Assembly: GCF_018881575.1 (NCBI RefSeq)
Contig: NZ_JACVQB010000001.1
Location: 1,102,986-1,166,985, forward strand
DNA from: Polynucleobacter sp. UK-Kesae-W10
Lineage (GTDB): Bacteria > Pseudomonadota > Gammaproteobacteria > Burkholderiales > Burkholderiaceae
Length of the DNA stretch: 64,000 nt
Reading direction: 5' to 3'
Shown piece after piece: positions 1 through 6,550 of the stretch. The notes under the pieces are model-generated. The model was given only the letters and a program-made list of their open reading frames with translations. It was not told the origin of the DNA and did no database searches. The first letter of the stretch is position 1. Each line of letters starts with the position of its first letter. The position numbers and the translations under genes were made by a program.

Positions 1-226
1 TTGGGTTGCCCGTCATCACGCACGCTGGGCTGCCAAGCTTGATCGTCAGGTAGAACCAGCGCCATCCGATGAGCAGATTCCAGCCTGCGAACTCCACAGG
101 CTCATTGGCATCAGTGATGCGCACACGCTCGGCGCGGGCGTCGTCGTAGCGCCAGAAGCGCTTGCCGTTCACGACGAAGAAGACATAGCCACGCAGGCGG
201 GCTAGGGTGGTTTTACTTAGCTGCAT
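1..226 (-). CDS. Partial hypothetical protein, N-terminal 75 residues
   Basis: Leftward reading frame open from an ATG at 226 to the left edge, so the C-terminus lies outside the window. It begins MQLSKTTLARLRGYVFF and is rich in aromatic residues (FFVVNGKRFWRY, GWRWFYL). It overlaps the end of the upstream gene at 213-548 by 14 bases, as expected in a compact leftward operon. I do not recognise the family. Confidence 0.6.
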   Translation of the reverse strand, partial: MQLSKTTLARLRGYVFFVVNGKRFWRYDDARAERVRITDANEPVEFAGWNLLIGWRWFYLTIKLGSPACVMTGNP

Positions 227-548
227 TGCCTTTTTCTCCCTCAATGTTTTGCACCAGATAGCGCAGCTCTACAATTCTTGCCGCGTCGCGTAGCTTGGAG
301 ACATTGGTTTTCTTCATAACTTCAATGGCGATAGCCACGAAAGTCTCTATTTCCGCGCGGTCATCATCCGACCATCCAATCAATTCAGCAATGCATGACT
401 TCAAGCGCTCATCGCGCAGCTTGTCAATGGCAATGACTAGGTACTCAAGATCATCGCGTGGAAGTGTTCCACGCTGATGTAGAAGCTCTCGCATACGGCC
501 TGCTTGCTGTGCAGCAAAGTCGCCATCGGGTTTAACTCTGGTATTCAT
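213..548 (-). CDS. Hypothetical protein, 111 aa
   Basis: Predicted soluble, helical, charged protein (MNTRVKPDGDFAAQQ...). It follows directly after the acetyltransferase gene (stop of that gene at 549-551) and overlaps the next leftward gene, so it belongs to the operon started by the promoter at 1391-1419. There is no recognisable catalytic motif or membrane segment. Function unknown. Confidence 0.7.
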   Translation of the reverse strand: MNTRVKPDGDFAAQQAGRMRELLHQRGTLPRDDLEYLVIAIDKLRDERLKSCIAELIGWSDDDRAEIETFVAIAIEVMKKTNVSKLRDAARIVELRYLVQNIEGEKGNAAK

Positions 549-977
549 TTAAATTTTCTTACGCCAATAAAGGCTTGTTTTTAGGCCATACACATGGCGA
601 GGTTCGTACATCTTGAATCCGCAACTGATCAATGAATTTGCTGATGCTGGGTTTTCAGAAGTGTCTGACAAGAGCCACTTCCATCCAAGTTGTTTTGCTT
701 TGACCACCCGTGCCTTGATGAGGCGCTTCTGAAGTCCTTTCCCTTGGTGCGCAGGAAGAATACCGGAGCGAGAAAGATAGCCCGTTTGCTCCCATCTGAT
801 GCTGTGCACCATACCAGCGAACCCAATAGGAATTCCAGTCTCTGCATAGCAGATCCACCAATAGCCTTCTTTGGGTTTTTGAGGAATGTCCCCTGGAAGG
901 CATTGCAGTTGCATTCGCTCCAATATTGCCCATATTTCTGGGTCTTTAGGATCAACCCGTCGGACGCTGTATTTCAT
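549..977 (-). CDS. GNAT-family N-acetyltransferase
   Basis: 142-residue protein with the layout of a GCN5-related acetyltransferase. A central strand region (GIPIGFAGMVHSIRWE, about residues 48-63) precedes the acetyl-CoA pyrophosphate-binding loop HQGKG (residues 77-81), followed by a helix and the typical late segment with ENPASANSLISCGF. The family moves an acetyl group from acetyl-CoA to an amine; the acceptor here cannot be read from sequence. It overlaps the zinc-ribbon gene upstream by four bases (ATGA), which indicates translational coupling. Similar single-domain GNATs occur in phage early regions, some acting on host proteins or small molecules; that role is inference. Confidence 0.82.
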   Translation of the reverse strand: MKYSVRRVDPKDPEIWAILERMQLQCLPGDIPQKPKEGYWWICYAETGIPIGFAGMVHSIRWEQTGYLSRSGILPAHQGKGLQKRLIKARVVKAKQLGWKWLLSDTSENPASANSLISCGFKMYEPRHVYGLKTSLYWRKKI

Positions 978-1366
978 TTACGTTTTACCTTCTTGGGCGA
1001 TTCTGCAGAGAGGCCACGCTGGCGCGCGTATGAGGGCACCCCAGCCTTTCGAGCAATCGTTGAGATCATCCCATCGGATAGCCCATACATGCTCCCGATT
1101 ACTGAATGTTTCTCACCGGACTTCAGAAGCGCCAAGATTTCTGTGTTTCTCACATGGAGCGCGTGACGTTTTTTCATGGCGTTTATATGCGACTCGCTCA
1201 GCGCATATTTTTTGATGGTTTCCCACAAGTAATCGTCTACCTCGATTGAGCTGAAAATGTTCCCACATTCACCACAGGCACGCCGTCTGCGCGTAGCAAT
1301 GCCTTCAGACATTGGTCTTGACTCAAGTACCCTGGTTTCTTTGTTTCCACATTGCGTGCAGTTCAT
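974..1366 (-). CDS. NrdR-like zinc ribbon fused to a helix-turn-helix
   Basis: The N-terminal 40 residues closely resemble the zinc ribbon of the ribonucleotide-reductase repressor NrdR: C3xxC6, then TRVLESRP, a run of four arginines and C31xxC34. The ATP-cone that follows in true NrdR is missing. Instead residues about 70-115 (EILALLKSGEKHSVIGSMYG...ISTIARKAGV) look like a homeodomain-type helix-turn-helix. The product is probably a small DNA-binding regulator. The start is supported by a GGAG box and by the operator-bearing promoter at 1391-1419 immediately upstream. First gene of the leftward operon. Confidence 0.75.
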   Translation of the reverse strand: MNCTQCGNKETRVLESRPMSEGIATRRRRACGECGNIFSSIEVDDYLWETIKKYALSESHINAMKKRHALHVRNTEILALLKSGEKHSVIGSMYGLSDGMISTIARKAGVPSYARQRGLSAESPKKVKRK

Positions 1367-1390
1367 CTACAGCTCCAAACATTTGCCCAG

Positions 1391-1419
1391 ATTATGACAA
1401 CAAAATGTTGGCTACACAA
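1391..1419 (-). promoter_or_regulatory. Leftward promoter with embedded AACANNNTGTT operator
   Basis: Read leftward: -35 TTGTGT (1419-1414), 17-base spacer, -10 CATAAT (1396-1391). The spacer contains AACATTTTGTT (1399-1409), ending two bases before the -10. A protein bound to the palindrome would cover the RNA polymerase contact surface. The layout is the same as at 2898-2926, 4089-4116 and 21153-21181. It drives the zinc-ribbon/GNAT operon. Confidence 0.75.
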
Positions 1420-1444
1420 CAAATAGTAGATTTTTTTTGAGTAT

Positions 1445-1518
1445 TGGAGTGGGTACGGGGGATCGAACCCCGGTCATCAGCTTGGAAAGCTGTTGCTCTG
1501 CCATTGAGCTATACCCGC
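1445..1518 (-). tRNA. tRNA-Gly(UCC) with encoded CCA
   Basis: Cloverleaf read leftward from 1518. The acceptor starts GCGGGTA, the D-arm is AGCTCAATGGCAGAGC, and the anticodon stem CAGCT/AGCTG has loop TTTCCAA (anticodon UCC, bases 1486-1484). The T-arm is CGGGG-TTCGATC-CCCCG, and a discriminator T plus encoded CCA follow. The acceptor 3' strand is TACCCAC, so pair 2-71 is C:A while all other acceptor pairs match. The gene decodes GGA/GGG. It lies at the 3' end of the large structured RNA and is probably released from the same transcript. Confidence 0.93.
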
Positions 1519-1529
1519 ATAGTGCACGT

Positions 1530-2891
1530 TCTTCATATTCGTCCCCGGCAATATTGGCGGCCCGAGTTTCGATGGCATATGAAGCTGTTGCCAAGTGTGC
1601 TTCCTTGACTTAAGGAGTGCCGCTGGAGTTTGTTGTTGATGGCAGGCTTATCTCGAGCTAAGCCACGTGCGAGTTTCCAATGATCGGCCGTTATCACAGC
1701 CCCTCGACATCGATGTGGCGCCTGAAGGTCATGCCTCGCTATGCGCTCATCCGTTCTGCCACGCTTGTCACCAACACGACTGAGGACTGGCCGCTTCGAC
1801 TCCAAGGCGTGTACTTTGCCTGAGTGCCAATCCCCATGCGTGTTAGTGCTGGTCTCTCCCAGCCGTCTCGAGATTTTCCGCCGGCATACTCGTTATAGCC
1901 TGGTGACGCCCCTTTATCGCAAACGGTTCCGCTACCTCAGCCTTTCGTGTGGCCGATGACGTGTGCGCACTTGTACTTCGCAACGCACAAGTGTGGGTTC
2001 TGATTTTCAGTCGGGCCGACTTGTCCGTATTCTTTCAACGGTGAGCCGATAGCTGTTCAGAGCCCCACACTTGTGGGTCCCCGTCTTTCCGGGGCGTCAT
2101 CGCGGTTATCTCCACCGTGAGCCACCAAGGCAGTATTGCTACTCTTGGGCTCTGCTACGCGACACGGTCTGCAGGTTGATGGTGGCCGGCGCTGATCTCC
2201 GGCTTTGTGGTTTCCCGTGGGTGGTGTTTTTCATGTGCGTCCGCTGCACTGGCCCGCTTTCTGTCGTCGCCACCCGGCTTTGCTGGAATCCCCACGGTTG
2301 ATATTGGCGCATCAGCCTGCGCATTCACCATCAAGAAAAAGAGCGAACCACGCCTCGCCTGATATGGCCGGGACCGAGCTTCCCGTTTGGTGCTATTGAG
2401 CCGTTACAGTTTTGCAAGCCCGCGCTCTTTCTTGATAGTCCCCGTCTTTCCGGGGTGCCAGAGACCTGTTGGCCGGTGCTCCTCGCGCTCTAGTGATATG
2501 GCTCAATTGCAAAGCCCGCCCGGTACCGCTCGACCGTCGAGTGAGACCCTTCATTTGACATTTATAGGCCGTCTTGAAGGATGAAGTCTCCCAGCCTTTT
2601 TGTTGATGATGGCTCCGTTCATTTTTGAGCGCAGGCTCCGACGGAGCAGCGGAGATAGAACAATATTCACATCATCAAATCAGCGGCCTGGGCTTGATTC
2701 CAGGTTGCCGCACACTGCCAGCGTTTGCGTTGGGTCGTGCGTCCACGTTGCCCACTCCACTTTCCTATCAGCACCTTCGCAGTGCGACCACCGGGAGATC
2801 AGTCCCTCGCCGCATTGAATGTTTCTGCACCGTGCCTAGTGTGTCCATCCACACCGCCGCTGATTTGATGACCCCGCCTCTACGGGGTGTT
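1530..2891 (-). ncRNA. Large structured non-coding RNA (GOLLD/ROOL-like candidate), three modules
   Basis: About 1.37 kb without convincing coding capacity (no ribosome-binding site, only short scattered frames) but full of designed-looking helices. Reading leftward from the predicted start near 2891, a hairpin CCCCG-N6-CGGGG recurs three times (2887-2872, 2455-2440, 2094-2079). The last two have the same loop. Each is followed within three bases by a long-range helix. The helices are 2857-2870 with 2673-2686 (14 bp), 2423-2436 with 2330-2345 (14 bp with a two-base bulge), and 2064-2075 with 1986-1997 (12 bp). Further local hairpins include 2801-2814, 2838-2851 and 2687-2704. A near-consensus promoter precedes it and tRNA-Gly follows. 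Giant phage RNAs of the GOLLD and ROOL classes are known for tRNA-adjacent locations in phages. Membership in either class, and whether this is one RNA or several processed pieces, is not established here. Confidence 0.72.
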
Positions 2892-2897
2892 GTGAAA

Positions 2898-2926
2898 ATT
2901 ATATCAACAAAATGTTGGCCCTACAA
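2898..2926 (-). promoter_or_regulatory. Near-consensus promoter plus operator for the large ncRNA
   Basis: Read leftward: -35 TTGTAG (2926-2921), 17-base spacer, perfect -10 TATAAT (2903-2898). The operator AACATTTTGTT (2906-2916) lies in the spacer next to the -10. Transcription would start near 2891, four bases before the first CCCCG/CGGGG hairpin. The -35 overlaps the stop codon of the gene at 2921-3181. The best-scoring promoter in the left arm therefore serves a non-coding RNA. Confidence 0.82.
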
Positions 2927-3181
2927 CAATTTTTTTGCAAGATTTAAAAGTGCATGCAACCCCATTGTTGGAATGCTGCACATTGTTCCTGAGCCAAAAA
3001 AACCTTGCTCGTCTCCTCCGTAGTGAACAGCTGCAATTATTCCTACGATCTCACCTTGCTCAGCCTCTTCAAGCATTGATCTTAAATGCTCGACAACTTC
3101 AGTATTAGGCCGCCTTTCTACGAGTCGAATGACTTCCCTGTCTGGTAGCTTTATTTCGTCCGGCAGGCAATCCTTTGGCAT
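2921..3181 (-). CDS. Hypothetical protein, 86 aa, downstream of the regulator
   Basis: Start ATG at 3181 is preceded by a strong AAAGGAG box. Sequence MPKDCLPDEIKLPDREV..., with a helical charged N-terminal half and a Gly/His-containing C-terminal half (AAVHYGGDEQGFFGSG). The first 77 bases overlap the end of the XRE regulator gene in another frame, unusually long for phage genes. Family not recognised; cotranscription suggests it may modulate the regulator. Confidence 0.7.
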   Translation of the reverse strand: MPKDCLPDEIKLPDREVIRLVERRPNTEVVEHLRSMLEEAEQGEIVGIIAAVHYGGDEQGFFGSGTMCSIPTMGLHALLNLAKKLL

Positions 3182-3605
3182 TTATTTCTCCTTTAGTGGC
3201 TTGAGTTTTCTTTTCTTTGAAAGGTGCGATTACACCTGTTTTTACTCTGTCGGAGAAAGCTTTACGACCACCATCTAGGGCAGTTAAATGCATGCTGACA
3301 AATTGCTGTATCAAGTCCTTCGCTTGTGGAGGGAGTCTACAAATCAACAACAACAGATCGATGTCGCCTTGATTTACCAATGTAGAAATCGGGCTTTTGG
3401 CCGACTTACTCCTTACCCCTTCAGTCCAATCAATCGACATTCCAAGTATGGATTCGAGGGCCACAGTCTTGGATTTGCCCGGAAAGCTTCGTCCGCTTTC
3501 CCAGTGTCTTACTGCTTGGCCTGAGACCTCCAACCTCTTGGCCAGTTCGTTGATAGAAATTCCTAGCTGCTCTCGGCGAGCTTGTATCTGTTCTGAAACT
3601 TTCAT
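3105..3605 (-). CDS. XRE-family (Cro/CI-like) DNA-binding regulator
   Basis: 166-residue protein starting MKVSEQIQARREQLGIS. The start at 3605 is favoured over longer forms by the AAAGGG box nine bases upstream. Residues about 4-60 form a classic XRE helix-turn-helix (ISINELAKRLEVSGQAVRHWESG), and the C-terminal part is basic. There is no LexA-like Ser/Lys autopeptidase domain, so it is not a standard RecA-cleavable CI repressor. The palindrome AACAAAATGTT lies 22 bases before the start codon, consistent with autoregulation. The same palindrome precedes most non-late transcription units, so this is the best candidate for the protein that binds them. That assignment is inference. Confidence 0.85.
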   Translation of the reverse strand: MKVSEQIQARREQLGISINELAKRLEVSGQAVRHWESGRSFPGKSKTVALESILGMSIDWTEGVRSKSAKSPISTLVNQGDIDLLLLICRLPPQAKDLIQQFVSMHLTALDGGRKAFSDRVKTGVIAPFKEKKTQATKGEINAKGLPAGRNKATRQGSHSTRRKAA

Positions 3606-3734
3606 GTTTATCACCCTTTGTTTGAAAACAAAATGTTTACAAGTAGGCAGACTAAACCATAAACATTCCGTTGACAAGTCAAAGTTTTGTTCAGAGAATC
3701 ACTGATTCAAATTTGTTGTAAAAAAGGAAGTTTT
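3606..3734. promoter_or_regulatory. Divergent control region between regulator and 3735 gene
   Basis: Contains operator AACAAAATGTT (3627-3637), a second perfect dyad TTTGTTTGAAAACAAA (3617-3632) and a weaker operator-like AACATTCCGTT (3662-3672). The rightward promoter TTGACA (3671-3676), 17-base spacer, GAGAAT (3694-3699) leads to the 3735 gene. Leftward, TTGTCA with a weak -10 could serve the regulator. The crowding of dyads resembles a lambdoid switch region, without the three-site symmetry. Confidence 0.65.
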
Positions 3735-4046
3735 ATGAACTGCAAACCCGGCGACCGAGCCATCGTCATCAAGTCAAAAGAGATACGTAACATTGGGAAA
3801 ATTGTGGATGTCATCAAAGAGTATGACCCCAATGAATGCAAAATAATTTTGCTTCAAGAGTCAGAGCAGATATGGCTTTGCGAGTCTCTTGGCTCCGAGT
3901 TAGTTTGGCCGTCACTCGGTGGATTTGAAAATATTCTACGAATGCAAGGGCCAATTCCAGATGAGTGCTTAGTGCCATTGATCGATGATGAGCCAGAACT
4001 TCATCAGCATGCGACTCCTGAAATCAAACCGACTGAATTTGCATAA
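3735..4046 (+). CDS. Hypothetical early protein, 103 aa
   Basis: The start ATG at 3735 has an AAGGAAG box; upstream in-frame starts lie in the promoter. Sequence MNCKPGDRAIVIKSKEIRNIG... begins with a small beta-barrel-like segment (PGDRAIVIKS, GKIVDVI) seen in many phage early proteins, followed by an acidic tail. It is the first gene transcribed rightward, opposite the regulator, the position of Cro or an antirepressor. No DNA-binding motif is visible, so no function is assigned. Confidence 0.75.
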   Translation: MNCKPGDRAIVIKSKEIRNIGKIVDVIKEYDPNECKIILLQESEQIWLCESLGSELVWPSLGGFENILRMQGPIPDECLVPLIDDEPELHQHATPEIKPTEFA

Positions 4047-4050
4047 AAAC

Positions 4051-4116
4051 AACAAATTGTTTTTTTCGAACAAAAATGCAACAATCAGTTGTTTGTCAAC
4101 ATTTTGTTGCTAGAAT
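4051..4116 (+). promoter_or_regulatory. Paired operators and rightward promoter before the Y-shaped RNA
   Basis: Two operators, AACAAATTGTT (4051-4061) and AACATTTTGTT (4098-4108), are centred 47 bases apart, with a related dyad AACAATCAGTTGTT between them. The promoter is -35 TTGTTT (4089-4094), 16-base spacer, -10 TAGAAT (4111-4116), with the second operator inside the spacer. Predicted start is near 4123. It is the only obvious promoter for the replication genes downstream. Confidence 0.72.
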
Positions 4117-4122
4117 TCGACA

Positions 4123-4221
4123 AACGCTTGGCGGCGTTATGGGTAAGCCTTAGCCGGGACTCTGCTGGTACCCACCAGTCCGCCAACACTGAAAAGTGAG
4201 AGTTCCGACTAAGGCTTTTTT
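4123..4221 (+). ncRNA. Y-shaped structured RNA ending in an intrinsic terminator
   Basis: Bases 4145-4153 pair perfectly with 4209-4217 (9 bp). After one C:A mismatch, 4155-4163 pairs with 4199-4207 (9 bp, one G:U). The long stem opens into two hairpins: CTGGT-ACCC-ACCAG (4165-4178) and CACT-GAAA-AGTG (4187-4198, a GNRA tetraloop). A run of six T (4216-4221) follows the closing stem, so the structure is itself a Rho-independent terminator. It lies between the operator-controlled promoter and the replication gene. It is either a discrete small RNA of about 100 nt or a leader/attenuator that must be read through. I do not recognise it as a known riboswitch. Confidence 0.72.
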
Positions 4222-4298
4222 GTTTCCGGTGTTCGGAATGAGATTTTTGAAACCAATTCGCCTGGCCCAATGGCCAGAGATGCATTACGGAGAGCAGT

Positions 4299-5036
4299 AT
4301 GAAGATTAAAAACTGGGCCAAATTCCAGCACTTTAAGGACCGCAAGCCACCATGGGTGAAGCTGTATCGCGACATCCTTGATGATGTTGAGTGGCACAAA
4401 CTTGACCCAAAGGCCGCAAAAGTTTTGGTGATGCTTTGGTTAATTGCTAGTGAAGATGAGGGAAATATTCCAGACATCGAGAGTCTAGCCTTCCGGTTGC
4501 GCATTTCAGAAGCTGCTACTAAAGAAGCACTTTCTAAGTTGTCTCACTGGATGGATCAAGCTGATATCAAGATGATATCAGCGCGACATCAAACCGATAC
4601 AGCAGCTGTACAAAATAATTCAGCTACTGTTGATTTGACCCTCGGAGAGACAGAGAGAGAGGAAGAGGAAGAGACAGAGGGAGAGAAAGATATTTGCTCA
4701 GACCCGCAAAGCGTGTCAGAGCCGGCTGTTGTCAAAATGATTCTTGTCGACAAGTCGGAGTTCGAGATTGCCCAGTCCGATATCGACTCTTGGTCTCAGG
4801 CATATCCTGCCGCAGATGTCATGGCCGAGATCTACAAAATGAATTCATGGCTAGATGCAAATCCCTCGAAGCGCAAGACGCGCATTGGGGTGAAGAAGTT
4901 CATTGTTGCGTGGCTGACGAAGGTTCAGGACAATCCGCGCTTTCAGCTTCCGTTTGCTCAGCGACATGGGTCGCATACAGGATTTGCAAAAAAAGACTAT
5001 CGAACGGGGGTTGGTGATGACGGAACATTCAGCTAA
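4299..5036 (+). CDS. Replication initiator-like protein (lambda O / DnaT type position)
   Basis: 245 residues with GGAGA before the ATG. The N-terminal half (NWAKFQHFKDRKPPWVKLYRDIL, WLIASEDEGNIPDIESLAFRLR) matches the winged-helix head of phage replication proteins that recognise an origin and pass the host helicase. A very acidic linker (residues about 110-130, rich in Glu) separates it from a C-terminal helical domain. The gene is followed by a DnaC-like loader, the usual O-P or DnaT-DnaC pairing. Like lambda O it contains an iteron array (4551-4602) and a purine-only tract (about 4645-4690) inside its coding sequence, suggesting the origin is internal to the gene. Confidence 0.78.
   Translation: MKIKNWAKFQHFKDRKPPWVKLYRDILDDVEWHKLDPKAAKVLVMLWLIASEDEGNIPDIESLAFRLRISEAATKEALSKLSHWMDQADIKMISARHQTDTAAVQNNSATVDLTLGETEREEEEETEGEKDICSDPQSVSEPAVVKMILVDKSEFEIAQSDIDSWSQAYPAADVMAEIYKMNSWLDANPSKRKTRIGVKKFIVAWLTKVQDNPRFQLPFAQRHGSHTGFAKKDYRTGVGDDGTFS
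4551..4602 (+). repeat. 11-bp-period iteron array, replication origin candidate
   Basis: Octamers spaced exactly 11 bp: ATGGATCA (4551), TGATATCA (4562), TGATATCA (4573), CGACATCA (4584), CGATACAG (4595). The first two TGATATCA copies also make a 10-bp inverted repeat with a 3-bp centre. The order TGATATCA, TGATATCA, CGACATCA, YGATACA recurs in the second array at 22816-22867. One-turn phasing is typical of initiator-binding iterons. An almost purine-only strand follows at about 4645-4690, comparable in position to the unwinding region of lambda ori. Confidence 0.68.
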
Positions 5037-5856
5037 AAATATGGTCAGCGTATCGGCCGCCTTAAGTGCACACCAAGAGACATTCGATCCGGTGAGCGTG
5101 GTCTGTGGAGAGCACGGGAGCTTTGAGTCATTCGGTACGCTGTACGTCATCGGATCTGTGCGACGAGAGGTGTGGACCAAGTGTCCGAGCTGCACAAGCG
5201 AGGAGCGTGACCAAGAGCGCGAGAAACGTGAATTGATGGCCAAAGAGCGTTCGGATGCAAATGTTTTTCAGTTGCTATCACAAACTGCTATACCACCTCG
5301 CTTTGTTGGAAAGACATTTAGCAATTACCGTGTCGAGTCTGACAAGCAAGCCAAGGCTCTTGCTGTCTGCAAGGAGTATGCGCAATCGTTTGACTCATGC
5401 TTAAACACTGGTGCGTCTCTCATCCTCTCTGGCATGCCTGGAACAGGCAAGAGCCACCTTGCTGCCGCGATATTGCAGGCGATATTGCCAAAGCATGTAG
5501 GTGCATACGTAACCCTGATGGATTTGATCCGTAGCTTGCGTGACACTTGGAGGCGCGATAGCACAACTACCGAGTCTCAGCTTTTGAATCGATTGACACA
5601 CTTGCCCTTGCTAGTGATTGATGAGATTGGTGTCCAGTACGGAACAGATGGTGAGCGTGCAATTTTGTTTGATGTTCTTGATCGTCGCTACCGTGAAATG
5701 AAGCCATCAATCCTGATGACAAATCTTGCCAAGGATGATTTTCGAACAGCCATTGGTGATCGTGTATTTGATCGAATGACAGAGGTCGGTAGGTGGGTTC
5801 CATTTGACTGGCCATCGTATCGAATTCAAGCTCGAAAGGAAGTGAAAAATGCGTGA
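5017..5856 (+). CDS. DnaC-like replicative helicase loader (AAA+ ATPase)
   Basis: 279 residues. The ATG at 5017 follows a G-rich box and overlaps the initiator gene by 20 bases. An N-terminal zinc-binding segment (C30xxH33, C56xxC59) is typical of phage DnaC-type loaders. The AAA+ core shows Walker A GMPGTGKSHLA starting at residue 139 and Walker B LLVIDEIG with D202-E203, then sensor-like LMTNL and the family ending RVFDRMTEVG...FDWPSYR. It should load the host DnaB helicase at the phage origin together with the upstream initiator. Confidence 0.92.
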   Translation: MTEHSAKNMVSVSAALSAHQETFDPVSVVCGEHGSFESFGTLYVIGSVRREVWTKCPSCTSEERDQEREKRELMAKERSDANVFQLLSQTAIPPRFVGKTFSNYRVESDKQAKALAVCKEYAQSFDSCLNTGASLILSGMPGTGKSHLAAAILQAILPKHVGAYVTLMDLIRSLRDTWRRDSTTTESQLLNRLTHLPLLVIDEIGVQYGTDGERAILFDVLDRRYREMKPSILMTNLAKDDFRTAIGDRVFDRMTEVGRWVPFDWPSYRIQARKEVKNA

Positions 5857-5989
5857 CGGATGCAGTTCAGAGCAGATTGAGGCACACCAAGTTTTAGACA
5901 TGGTTGCCTCTGGGTTCGATGTGCCAAAAGATGAAATCTCATGGGCATTGTTTGTGTTAGGTGACGGGGTTGGACTTGTAAAGTTGTAA
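5849..5989 (+). CDS. Hypothetical small protein, 46 aa
   Basis: Begins MRDGCSSEQIEAHQV and overlaps the loader gene by eight bases. GGAAG lies ahead of the ATG. Acidic, helical, no known domain. Its place between loader and further early genes supports it as a real member of the replication operon. Confidence 0.55.
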   Translation: MRDGCSSEQIEAHQVLDMVASGFDVPKDEISWALFVLGDGVGLVKL

Positions 5990-5997
5990 GGATGTGT

Positions 5998-6198
5998 ATG
6001 AAAGAATTTGAATATCGTGTGATCAGCGAAAAAAATGAACTCGTAGAAAAGCTTTCAAAGCTCAAAGATTTCATTGACAGCCAGACCTTTAAAGCACTTC
6101 CGTATGAAGATCGAATTCTTTTGATCGATCAAAAATACATGATGCAGAGATATGCCGAAGTGCTCGTACGTCGTATTGAGAGATTTAAAAATGTCTAA
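5998..6198 (+). CDS. Small helical early protein (crAss001_48-like family)
   Basis: 66 residues starting MKEFEYRVISEKNEL. The second ATG (5998) is preferred because AAGG lies directly against the first (5992). The pattern E..EL.EKL.KL..FI....F..L...DR.LL..Q...M..Y..VL..RI is shared by a widespread family of small phage proteins named after a crAss-like phage gene. Function unknown; probably a two-helix protein. Confidence 0.7.
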   Translation: MKEFEYRVISEKNELVEKLSKLKDFIDSQTFKALPYEDRILLIDQKYMMQRYAEVLVRRIERFKNV

Positions 6199-6550
6199 CG
6201 CAAAAAATATCATCGTTTGCGGAGGACGAGACTACAACGATATGCGTGCCGTGTATGCGGCCCTCGACAAGATGGCGGCCAAGAGCGAGATTGCCATGAT
6301 CATTCAAGGCGGCGCTGATGGCGCTGACAAGCTGGCATTCGCTTGGGCATTCCAGCGCTGCGTGCCATGCCTGAGTGTGCCGGCCGACTGGGGTCAGCAC
6401 AAGAGAGCAGCCGGACCGATTCGCAATCGCAAGATGCTCGAGTATGTGGTCGATGGTGTGGTCGCTTTCCCAGGCGGTGACGGCACTGCCGATATGATTC
6501 GCCAGGCTAAAGAGGCGGGCGTTCCAGTATGGGAGCCGTACCGTGGCTGA
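6191..6550 (+). CDS. SLOG/DUF2493-type nucleotide-binding protein
   Basis: 119 residues. Start ATG 6191 overlaps the previous gene by eight bases. IIVCGGRDYND at the N-terminus, a central GGADGADKLAFAWA and a late VVAFPGGDGTADMIRQAKEAGVPV form the Rossmann-like signature of the DUF2493/SLOG family, which binds or processes nucleotide-derived ligands. Common in phage early regions; the ligand is unknown. Confidence 0.85.
   Translation: MSNAKNIIVCGGRDYNDMRAVYAALDKMAAKSEIAMIIQGGADGADKLAFAWAFQRCVPCLSVPADWGQHKRAAGPIRNRKMLEYVVDGVVAFPGGDGTADMIRQAKEAGVPVWEPYRG

Noticed and set aside
1445..1518. tRNA-Gly as an attachment site for integration
   Set aside because: No integrase gene and no duplicated tRNA end were seen; the gene is complete with promoter-linked upstream RNA, so it is read as a phage tRNA.
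1600..2580. Several 60-90 residue frames on both strands in the giant RNA region
   Set aside because: They overlap each other and strong RNA helices, lack ribosome-binding sites and have biased, low-similarity translations.
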